NCBI GenBank assembly: GCA_031282605.1
Contig: JAITDK010000317.1
Span: 1-8,649 of the forward strand
Length of the DNA: 8,649 nt
Source: Oscillospiraceae bacterium
GTDB lineage: Bacteria > Bacillota > Clostridia > Christensenellales > Aristaeellaceae
Reading direction: 5' to 3'
The position numbers were made by a program, and so were the translations under genes. The notes below the pieces were generated by a model. The model was given only the letters and a program-made list of their open reading frames with translations. It ran no database searches and was not told the DNA's origin. Shown here one piece after another: positions 1 through 6,275 of this stretch (within the stretch, counting starts at the first letter, position 1; each line of letters begins with the position of its first letter).

Positions 1-3000
1 AGATCCTCTATGGAATATATGTCGTGGTGCGGCGGTGGGGAGATTAGACCCACGCCGGGGGTAGAGTGCCGCGTCTTGGCGATTGACGGGGATACCTTCG
101 CGCCGGGCAGTTGGCCGCCCTCGCCTGGTTTCGCGCCCTGCGCCATCTTGATCTGAATCTCCCGTGCCGATACCAGGTATCCGCTCGTCACGCCGAAGCG
201 CCCCGACGCTACTTGCTTGATCGCGCTGCAGCGTTCGTCCAGGAATCTCGTCTCGTCCTCGCCGCCCTCGCCCGTGTTGGACTTGCCGCCCAGGCGATTC
301 ATCGCAATGGCCATACACTCGTGAGCCTCTTGGCTGATCGAACCGTATGACATCGCGCCCGTCTTGAACCGCTTGACGATCGACTCCACCGGCTCTACCT
401 CGTCCAGTGGGATCGGGTTCGCGTCCTTGAATCGGAACAGCGAGCGCAAAGTGATTGACTCGCCTTCGTCGACGGATTTCGCGTACTGTTTGAACAGTTC
501 CGGATCGGCGTTCCAGCACGCCTGTTGGAGCAGGTGGATCGATTCCGGGTTGAGCAGATGCGGTTCCCCGTCCCGGCGATACTGATACACGCCGCCCGAT
601 GGCAGCCCCCGCGCCTCGTCCGACCCTGGAGCGAACGCCGCCGAATGACGCGCCCCGGTTTCACGCGCCAGTTCATCCAGCGTCAGGCCGCCCAAACGCG
701 ACGGGGTTCCCGGGAAGTACCGGTCGATGATCTCCGGTCCCAACCCCACCGCCTCGAACGGTTGGGCGCCGCGGTAACTCTGCACCGCCGATATGCCCAT
801 CTTGGAGAGCATCTTAAGCAATCCCTTTTCCAACGCGTGGACGTAGTTCTTCTCCGCGTCCTCCGGATCGATCGGCTTGCCGTTCTTCTTTAGAAAGCCC
901 TCGCCAGCCATATCGCTGACGGTCTCCAGCGCGGCGTAGGGACAGATGGCCGTCACGCCGTACCCGACCAGCAGCGCGATATGATGCACCTCGCGCGGTT
1001 CAGCGGAGTCCAGCAGGATGCTAAGCCGCGTGCGCATACCCTCCTGAACCGTGTGACGCTGCACGCATGTGACGGCCAGCAGCGCGGGTATCGCGGCATG
1101 GTCGCTGTCCGCGTCGCGGTCCGACAGAATCAGGATCGAGCATCCTCTGTTGAACGCGTCCTCCGCGGCCTTTTGCAGATTGACCAGCGCGGCGCGCAGG
1201 CCTACGCCGCCGTTCGCCGCTTTATACACGATGGGCAGTATCGCGGCGCGCAGTCCATCATTATCCAGCGCCGCCAGACCGCGCATCCGTTTCTGAGATA
1301 TGATGGGGCTGTGAAGCCGGATCTGCTTGCAGCACAGCGGCGAGGGGTGCAGCAGGTCGCCCTCGGGGCCGATATACACGCGCAGCGACGTGACGATCTC
1401 CTCGCGAATCGCGTCGATGGGCGGGTTGGTCACTTGCGCGAATTGGTGGTGGAAGTAGTCGTACAGCAGCTGCGGGGCGTCGCTGAGCACGGCCAGCGGC
1501 GAATCGGCGCCCATCGACCCGACGGCCTCCTGACCCGTCTCGGCCATAGGGCGCAGCAGTTTCTCGCATTGCTCATACGTATACCCGAACGCGCGCTGAA
1601 CGGTCTTCAGCGGCAGCTTGCAATTCATTGCCGGCGGCGCGCCGTCCAGCGGCAGCGCGTCGACGTCCAGCTTCAGTCTGTCGATCCAGGCGCGGTAAGG
1701 CTGCTGGCTGGCTATAGCGTTCTTGATCTCGGCGTCGGCGTAGAAGCGTCCCGCGGACGTGTCTATCATGACCATGCGTCCTGGTTGCAGGCGGTCTTGG
1801 AGGCGTATGTTGGACGCGGGAACCTCCAGCGCTCCGGCCTCGCTGGTGAGGATCACCATGTCGTCCAGCGTAACCACGTAGCGCGCGGGACGCAGTCCGT
1901 TGCGGTCGAGCATCGCGCCTATCGACACGCCGTCCGTGAACGCTATCGCGGCGGGGCCGTCCCAAGCGGCCATTATGTGGCTGTGAAACTCATAGAACGC
2001 GCGCAGGGAGGGCGGCATCTCGCGATATTTCTCCCATGGCGCGGGTATCATCATCATGGCCGAGTGAGCCAGGCTGCGTCCGGTCAACGTCAGAAACTCC
2101 AGGCAGTTATCGAACATGGCGGAATCGCTGCCATCCTCGCGGATGATGGGCAGAACGTCCGCAATCGGCACGCCGAACACGTCCGTCGTGATGTGCTGCT
2201 GACGAGCGCGCATACGCTGGACGTTGCCCTTGATCGTGTTTATCTCGCCGTTGTGAACGAGGCAGCGGTTCGGGTGCGCGCGTTCCCAACTGGGGAAGGT
2301 ATTCGTTGAGAAGCGCGAGTGCACCAGCGCGAGCGCGCTGTCGTAATCCAGATCCCGCAGGTCTGGATACAGTTCCTCCAGTTGCGGCGCGAGGAGCATA
2401 CCCTTGTATACGATCGTGCGGCACGATAGGCTGCACGCGTAGAAGTCGGCGGGATCAGGATCGCGCAGGCGAGTCTCGGCGCGCTTGCGGATCACGTACA
2501 GCGCGCGTTCGAACGAGAGTTCATCCTCGACGCGGGCGTTCTTAGCTATGAACGCTTGTCTGATTCGAGGCATCGCGGCGAGAGCCGACGCGCCTAAGTG
2601 TTCGGTGCGCACGGGCACATCCCGCCAGCCCAAGAACCGCTGATCCGACTGCGTGACGATTTTGGCGAATTCCGCCTCGACGCGTTCCCGCCGTTCGTTG
2701 TTCTGCGGCAGGAACAGCATCCCTACCCCATACTCGCCCGGTCTGGGCAGCAGGATTCCTAGCGGCTGGCATACTTTCCGGAAGTACGCATCCGGTATCT
2801 GGGTGAGTATGCCCGCGCCGTCGCCGCTGTCCTGTTCCGCGCCGATACCGCCGCGATGTGTCATGTGAACCAATGCATCCAACGCCTGCTTGACCAGGTC
2901 ATGGCTGCGTCGTCCGTTAATGTGCGCCACCAGGCCTATTCCGCACGCCTCGTGCTCATAGCTTGGATCATAAAGATCGCCGCGCGTCTCCGGGCGGAGG

Positions 3001-3026
3001 CGCGCGCTGTACCGTTCCTGCCCCAT
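1..3026 (-). CDS. gltB: Glutamate synthase, large (alpha) subunit, 3' end missing
   Basis: Large subunit of glutamate synthase (GOGAT). It takes ammonia from glutamine and channels it to 2-oxoglutarate, giving two glutamates in the cytoplasm. The frame is open from the ATG at 3026 to the window edge, 1008 residues of a protein usually near 1500. The N-terminus reads YDPSYEHEACGIGLVAHING (residues 19-38). Cys28 is the expected class II glutamine amidotransferase nucleophile, exposed in the family by removing a short propeptide, here 27 residues. Further on come SRFSTNTFPSWERAHPNR and VHNGEINTIKGN (amidotransferase domain), GAMSYGSIS near 890, LGGKSNTGEGGED near 910 and SPPPHHDIYSIED at 996-1008, all FMN-domain signatures. 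The rest of the FMN domain, the Fe-S cysteines and the C-terminal beta-helix lie outside. The start has a modest site (CGAGG, 11 nt upstream) and its own extended -10 promoter. No frameshift was seen. A small subunit may follow beyond the window. Confidence 0.97.
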   Translation of the reverse strand, partial: MGQERYSARLRPETRGDLYDPSYEHEACGIGLVAHINGRRSHDLVKQALDALVHMTHRGGIGAEQDSGDGAGILTQIPDAYFRKVCQPLGILLPRPGEYGVGMLFLPQNNERRERVEAEFAKIVTQSDQRFLGWRDVPVRTEHLGASALAAMPRIRQAFIAKNARVEDELSFERALYVIRKRAETRLRDPDPADFYACSLSCRTIVYKGMLLAPQLEELYPDLRDLDYDSALALVHSRFSTNTFPSWERAHPNRCLVHNGEINTIKGNVQRMRARQQHITTDVFGVPIADVLPIIREDGSDSAMFDNCLEFLTLTGRSLAHSAMMMIPAPWEKYREMPPSLRAFYEFHSHIMAAWDGPAAIAFTDGVSIGAMLDRNGLRPARYVVTLDDMVILTSEAGALEVPASNIRLQDRLQPGRMVMIDTSAGRFYADAEIKNAIASQQPYRAWIDRLKLDVDALPLDGAPPAMNCKLPLKTVQRAFGYTYEQCEKLLRPMAETGQEAVGSMGADSPLAVLSDAPQLLYDYFHHQFAQVTNPPIDAIREEIVTSLRVYIGPEGDLLHPSPLCCKQIRLHSPIISQKRMRGLAALDNDGLRAAILPIVYKAANGGVGLRAALVNLQKAAEDAFNRGCSILILSDRDADSDHAAIPALLAVTCVQRHTVQEGMRTRLSILLDSAEPREVHHIALLVGYGVTAICPYAALETVSDMAGEGFLKKNGKPIDPEDAEKNYVHALEKGLLKMLSKMGISAVQSYRGAQPFEAVGLGPEIIDRYFPGTPSRLGGLTLDELARETGARHSAAFAPGSDEARGLPSGGVYQYRRDGEPHLLNPESIHLLQQACWNADPELFKQYAKSVDEGESITLRSLFRFKDANPIPLDEVEPVESIVKRFKTGAMSYGSISQEAHECMAIAMNRLGGKSNTGEGGEDETRFLDERCSAIKQVASGRFGVTSGYLVSAREIQIKMAQGAKPGEGGQLPGAKVSPSIAKTRHSTPGVGLISPPPHHDIYSIED

Positions 3027-3093
3027 TGTCTATTTCGCCTCGTTTCGTTATCGCGGTGCGTTGTTAATTATGTCGGCGTGTATCCATTTTTGT

Positions 3094-3122
3094 AATATAT
3101 CATGAACGTCAAAAAAATGCAA
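3094..3122 (-). promoter_or_regulatory. Candidate sigma-A promoter of gltB (extended -10)
   Basis: On the minus strand the sequence TGATATATT (3102-3094) is an extended -10: TG, one base, then TATATT. A weak -35, TTGCAT (3122-3117), sits 17 bases upstream. Transcription would begin near 3087, giving a leader of about 60 nt before the gltB ATG. An extended -10 can compensate for a poor -35, which fits the pattern here. The T7 run at 3117-3111 overlaps the spacer and may also act as the end of an upstream RNA. Confidence 0.5.
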
Positions 3123-3148
3123 GACGGCGTTAACGATCCTTCAAACAC

Positions 3149-3376
3149 GGGTCTTTGCCGGACGGGGGGAGCGATGCGGGAGGAGGAATCGCTTACGTTC
3201 CGGAACAGACTATGGGGGCGCAATCGGCCATCCGAAGCCGATGGAAAGTATCTCGCGATGGTTCTGTCGAAGCCTGGCCGGGTGTCGAAAGGGCTGAAAC
3301 CCCTTCGCATGGTCTGGGACGCGGCGGCAAAGTGGATTCCCCTGTGCCCCGCACCGCCAAGCCCGTGCAAAGAACC
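3149..3376. ncRNA. Candidate structured RNA, family unknown, strand uncertain
   Basis: Four helices nest in order: 3149-3158 with 3367-3376 (GGGTCTTTGC/GCAAAGAACC, one mismatch), 3171-3180 with 3348-3357 (one A-C mismatch), 3185-3190 with 3335-3340 (GGAATC/GATTCC, perfect), and 3206-3214 with 3308-3316 (CAGACTATG/CATGGTCTG, one G-U if the plus strand is transcribed). Inside are two local hairpins, 3223-3228/3237-3242 (ATCGGC/GCCGAT) and 3286-3293/3300-3307. Between helices three and four is a large internal loop of 15 and 18 nt. The rod with a central bubble recalls 6S RNA, but the apex is branched and I recognise no 6S sequence signature. Mismatches do not settle the strand: the fourth helix pairs better as plus-strand RNA, while the second helix and the 3286/3307 hairpin pair better as minus-strand RNA. 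No convincing protein frame crosses it. Confidence 0.45.
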
Positions 3377-3406
3377 GGGATCGTCAAAACGATCCCGGTT
3401 CTTTGC
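3367..3406. terminator. Perfect 17-bp hairpin, probable (bidirectional) terminator
   Basis: GCAAAGAACCGGGATCG (3367-3383) is exactly complementary to 3390-3406, with a 6-nt loop (3384-3389, TCAAAA on the plus strand). The GC-rich core CCGGGATCG/CGATCCCGG is flanked by A-rich and T-rich arms, the layout of a two-way intrinsic terminator. For the minus-strand 267-residue gene it lies 46 nt after the stop codon. For a plus-strand RNA the trailing sequence is TTCTTTGCTTAA. The T-tract is imperfect in both directions, so strength is uncertain. Confidence 0.65.
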
Positions 3407-3452
3407 TTAACCATAAATGGTATGCGAGTCAGGCTGGGAACGCGAGCCGGTG

Positions 3453-4256
3453 TTACTTCACGCAGCCGCAGGCGGAGTATGCCGGGCGCGAGGTCGTAGC
3501 GGTCGTCGACTTGGTTGCCGTGCCTACGCTTACGCAGCCCTCCCCGCATAGCGACGCGGGCGGGAACAGCGGCAGCGAGAAGAATTCGTCGCAGACGTTC
3601 TCCGCGAATTCCTCGCACGGCGGGATGCTGCAGAACCCATAGCTAGGCACTAGGATTTCTACCTCGGCGAGAACCTTTAGGACGACGGTGACGCACACGG
3701 TCATCTGGAAAGTGTTGTCGCCTATGTAGGAACCGGATACGCATATCGCGCTCCCCATGGATTCTATGGAATACGGCACGATCGATTCATCAGGAATTGA
3801 AAGCAGTACGTCCTTGTGGACGGTGACTACCGCGCGGCCGATGAACTCGTTGCACTTCGCGTCCGAGAACAGGATGTCGATCGGGACCTCGATCGTGGCG
3901 CGCACGCGCGCGAAACACGGGCGGTCGCACAGACGTTCGACGGTCAACGATGTAATCTCGCTCTGGGTGGTTGACGAACGGCAGCTCTCAAATACGATGG
4001 GCGCTATAGGCTGGGTGGGGTTGCTGGTATCGTCGACGACTACGCAAGAACCCCCGCGCGTGCAGGTGGTCTTGGGTACCGCCGCGAACTGAGTGAACTT
4101 CACCTTCACATCCTTCAGCGGATCCTGCTGCAAACAAGAGTCATAAACGCGCTTAACCTGAATGCAGACCTTCTCTTGAAGGCCGCTCAGAGCGTCGCCA
4201 GCAATCACACCTGGGCAGCTGCCCGGGTTGCCATTCTTGTAGGAGTAAAAAGACAT
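3453..4256 (-). CDS. Cys-rich protein, possible spore-surface component
   Basis: A 267-residue protein with 18 cysteines and no signal peptide or membrane segment. The N-terminal part carries LSGLQEKVCIQVKRVYDSCL (residues 23-42). From memory, similar blocks occur in hypothetical proteins of spore-forming Clostridia, which suggests the spore coat or exosporium; I could not check this. The middle (85-205) is beta-rich, alternating hydrophobic strands such as VRATIEVPIDILF with acidic turns. The C-terminus is a Ser/Thr-rich stretch (243-258) followed by ACGCVK, with cysteines clustered at 209, 214, 222, 237, 241, 263 and 265, suitable for disulfide cross-linking. The start is well supported: AAGGAGG (4270-4264) lies 7 nt before the ATG. 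A candidate sigma-K-type promoter precedes it and a hairpin follows the stop. The gene is flanked by intergenic gaps, so it is probably monocistronic. The gene call is firm; the function is a guess. Confidence 0.82.
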   Translation of the reverse strand: MSFYSYKNGNPGSCPGVIAGDALSGLQEKVCIQVKRVYDSCLQQDPLKDVKVKFTQFAAVPKTTCTRGGSCVVVDDTSNPTQPIAPIVFESCRSSTTQSEITSLTVERLCDRPCFARVRATIEVPIDILFSDAKCNEFIGRAVVTVHKDVLLSIPDESIVPYSIESMGSAICVSGSYIGDNTFQMTVCVTVVLKVLAEVEILVPSYGFCSIPPCEEFAENVCDEFFSLPLFPPASLCGEGCVSVGTATKSTTATTSRPAYSACGCVK

Positions 4257-4302
4257 GCAAAAGCCTCCTTAATTCGGTTGTGATGAGGTCTTCTCACACT
4301 CA

Positions 4303-4329
4303 CATCGTATGCGGGAGGCGTAAAACCGT
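4303..4329 (-). promoter_or_regulatory. Candidate mother-cell (sigma-K-like) promoter
   Basis: On the minus strand, AC (4329-4328) is followed after 16 bases by CATACGATG (4311-4303). The known sigma-K pattern is AC, about 16 bases, then CATA-N3-TA, so only the last base differs. The -10 also matches the sigma-E box CATACAAT at seven of eight positions, but no sigma-E -35 is evident. Transcription would start near 4295, leaving about 38 nt of leader with a strong ribosome binding site. The motif is short, so chance is possible. Confidence 0.35.
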
Positions 4330-4445
4330 TACACCCTGCACAGCGCATACTATTCGTCAGGAGGGATTTGCATGACTCTAACAGATGCTTTTACCGTGAT
4401 TTCTTGCAGGATTATACGAGACAGCCCATAAAAAAGGACGAGCCA

Positions 4446-4937
4446 TCACACCGCGCGGTTCACCGGCACGTCGATCGTGAACATTCTTCCATACACATAA
4501 TAGCGTATAGTGACTATTCGTGCGTGGTTGCCGCCCGCTCTGGCGAGCATCGTCCCCGACAGCGTGCCCGCAGAGAACGCGGCCAGGCTGAAACCCCGAG
4601 GCTCGCCTACGGCGATCACGTCCCAGTCGGGCGCGGGCGCTATCTCTATCCTGATCCACTCGGCGGGCAGTATTCCGTAGTTGCGCAGCCTCACCGTGTA
4701 TACCAGGAACTCATAGCCTTCAGGCGAACCTAGGTCGGCGTCGGAGAGTATATCGCCCGTGAACGAACCGTCGGCCAGCTTGCCCTTCAGATCCTCGTAA
4801 ACGGCCATGGATTCGGCGGCGGGGTGGATCTCGATATACGCGCCGATGACGGATAGATTCGCCGACAGACGCAGGTATAACGCCGCACCTCCGGCCAATA
4901 TCACTATCGCGAGCAGCGCGACCGCCAGGCGTTTCAT
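4446..4937 (-). CDS. Membrane-anchored protein of unknown function
   Basis: A 163-residue protein. Residues 1-3 (MKR) are basic, and residues 4-22 form one hydrophobic helix (LAVALLAIVILAGGAALYL). With no lipobox cysteine and no clear cleavage site, it is probably a single-pass anchor with the rest outside the membrane. The outer part (about 30-163) looks like a beta-sandwich: FLVYTVRLRNYGILPAEWI (77-95), then strands around 98-110 and VTIRYYVYGRMFTIDVPV (142-159). I recognise no named family; similar small hypothetical proteins seem to occur in Clostridia. Its ATG overlaps the stop of the methyltransferase gene by one base (TAATG), with AAGGGAAGG just upstream inside that gene, so translation is likely coupled. 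There is no separate promoter. The pairing of a cytoplasmic methyltransferase with an extracytoplasmic protein is not explained by the sequence. Confidence 0.8.
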   Translation of the reverse strand: MKRLAVALLAIVILAGGAALYLRLSANLSVIGAYIEIHPAAESMAVYEDLKGKLADGSFTGDILSDADLGSPEGYEFLVYTVRLRNYGILPAEWIRIEIAPAPDWDVIAVGEPRGFSLAAFSAGTLSGTMLARAGGNHARIVTIRYYVYGRMFTIDVPVNRAV

Positions 4938-6235
4938 TAGGCGGAACCTTCCCTTACCACGGTCGGCGGGACAGGTGCTTCATCCGCGACGTTATGACCG
5001 TTGTAAACGCGGCGCGCCATTGTCAAGGCCGCACGATCCGCATCCTCAAAAATCAGCGGTATATGTACTGCCGTCTGAATTTTAGGCGTTAAAATTCGGT
5101 AAAAATCCGGACTCGCCGTGCCGTCCAGGCTAACGCGAAGCGCGTCCGCGCCATCGTCCAGCGCGTCGAACGCCAGCTCGACCGCCTCCTCCGCAATCTC
5201 CTCCGCCGAGTCGACGCCGCCGTCCCACGCCGATATCAGCGCGCGGAAGCGCGGATTCGACGAGGCGTTCAGCGCGTCGGAGATATTGGATATACTGTCT
5301 ATGCCGCATGTCCTTGCGCCCGATGTGATTACCGCGGGTATGCTGGCGGGGCGCGGCGTTAACCGCTTGTCTTGGCTTAGCGAGCGCAGCGCGCGGATGT
5401 GCTCCGGCCCGGTTCCGCAGCAACCGCCGACCATCCACGCGCCTTCGTCGAACAGCGAGGCCGCGAGCGCGGCGTAACCGTCCGGCGTGAGGTTGTAAAC
5501 AGCCTGGCCATTTTCCATTTTTGGCCTGCCGTTGTTAGGGTTGGCGAACACGGGCAGCCGCGTGGATCGCGCGAGTTCGCGAATCACAGGCGCCATACCG
5601 TCCGGACCCATGCCGCAGTTGGCGCCGACGGCGCTGACGCCCAGGCTCTCGAACATCGCGGCGACCCCGCGCGCTTCCAAACCCGTCATCAATCGCACGC
5701 CGTCGCTGAACGAAAAAGATACAAGCACGGGCAAATCGGTACAGGCCTTCGCCGCCAGAACGGCCGCCTTGGCCTCGTAAGCGTCGGTGAACGTCTCCAG
5801 CAGGATAAAGTCCGGGCCTTCGGCGACGCCCGCCGCGATCGTCTCGGCGAAGCCCGCTATCGCGTCCTCTAACGGCAGATCGCCGAACGGCTCCAGCATC
5901 CGTCCCGACGGGCCTATATCCAGCGCGACGACGCCGTGCCCGGCCTTGCGCGCGGATTCCCGCGCAATGGCGACGCCCGCCGCGGAGGTCGCCGCAGCCT
6001 GATCGCCCGTGAACCAGCGGTTCGCGATAAATGTATTCGATGTGACAATGTCCGCGCCCGCATCCAGGTACGCGAGGTGCACGGCCTTTACGACGGTCGG
6101 GTTTTGTATGTTCCATATCGGGGGCGGCGTGCCTTGAGGCAGGCCGCGCCGCTGCAGCTGCGTGCCGAATCCGCCGTCGAAATATACGGGACGCTGACCC
6201 AGGTAAGGTATAACCGACGATAATGTTTCACTCAT
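4937..6235 (-). CDS. Homocysteine S-methyltransferase (MetH N-terminal domain) with degenerate pterin domain remnant
   Basis: A 432-residue cytoplasmic methyltransferase of the Hcy-binding TIM-barrel family, which methylates homocysteine to methionine. Motifs in order: FDGGFGTQLQRRGL (19-32), GADIVTSNTF (60-69), LLETFTDAYEAKAAV (145-159), and the zinc ligands Cys207 (GANCG) and Cys272-Cys273 (GGCCGT), all present. In clostridial MetH a pterin-binding barrel and a cobalamin domain follow. Here residues 302-432 start like that barrel (ITSGART, then ISDALNASSNPRF where the family has IGERINPTG) and reach ARRVYNGHNV, matching family ALRVYNGKP, then stop. The usual DVN and DSSD motifs are changed to RVS and FEDAD. 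The methyl donor is therefore unclear: a separate partner, S-methylmethionine, or none. No ribosome binding site precedes the ATG, but a strong promoter does. It overlaps the next gene by one base. The symbol metH is withheld because two thirds of MetH is missing. Confidence 0.92.
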   Translation of the reverse strand: MSETLSSVIPYLGQRPVYFDGGFGTQLQRRGLPQGTPPPIWNIQNPTVVKAVHLAYLDAGADIVTSNTFIANRWFTGDQAAATSAAGVAIARESARKAGHGVVALDIGPSGRMLEPFGDLPLEDAIAGFAETIAAGVAEGPDFILLETFTDAYEAKAAVLAAKACTDLPVLVSFSFSDGVRLMTGLEARGVAAMFESLGVSAVGANCGMGPDGMAPVIRELARSTRLPVFANPNNGRPKMENGQAVYNLTPDGYAALAASLFDEGAWMVGGCCGTGPEHIRALRSLSQDKRLTPRPASIPAVITSGARTCGIDSISNISDALNASSNPRFRALISAWDGGVDSAEEIAEEAVELAFDALDDGADALRVSLDGTASPDFYRILTPKIQTAVHIPLIFEDADRAALTMARRVYNGHNVADEAPVPPTVVREGSA

Positions 6236-6241
6236 GCGGAT

Positions 6242-6271
6242 ATCATAACAGATGGCGGGGGCATGTGTAAA
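6242..6271 (-). promoter_or_regulatory. Sigma-A-type promoter, predicted leaderless start
   Basis: On the minus strand TTTACA (6271-6266) and TATGAT (6247-6242) each match the sigma-A consensus at five of six positions, with an 18-base spacer. Six bases after the -10 comes the ATG of the methyltransferase gene (6235), exactly where transcription should begin, so the mRNA would have no leader. No purine-rich Shine-Dalgarno sequence is present upstream of that ATG, and no other ATG, GTG or TTG start lies in frame nearby. The -35 begins 5 bases after the upstream gene's stop codon. Confidence 0.6.
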
Positions 6272-6275
6272 GGCT

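Noticed and set aside
981..2309. A 442-codon open frame on the plus strand
   Set aside because: It is antisense to gltB, whose motifs are intact throughout. Its product is an Arg/His/Gln/Val-rich, low-information sequence typical of a shadow frame in GC-rich DNA.
3068..3370. A 100-codon minus-strand frame upstream of gltB
   Set aside because: It would start at a TTG with no ribosome binding site, runs across a hairpin arm and the gltB promoter, and has no recognisable domain. The RNA-like pairing explains the region better.
3149..3376. Identity as SRP RNA, RNase P RNA or tmRNA
   Set aside because: The SRP motif GGTCCGGAAGGAAGCAG, the RNase P GAGGAAAGTCC and ACAGAA motifs, and a tmRNA-type TTCGA arm are all absent.
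3193..3618. A 141-codon minus-strand frame overlapping the Cys-rich 267-residue gene
   Set aside because: It is out of frame with a well-supported gene, Arg-rich, and crosses the terminator hairpin.
4371..4450. Intrinsic terminator after the 163-residue gene (T6 run at 4436-4431 on the minus strand)
   Set aside because: The T run is present, but no stable GC-rich hairpin lies immediately before it; only the short palindrome ACCGCGCGGT farther upstream, inside the gene.
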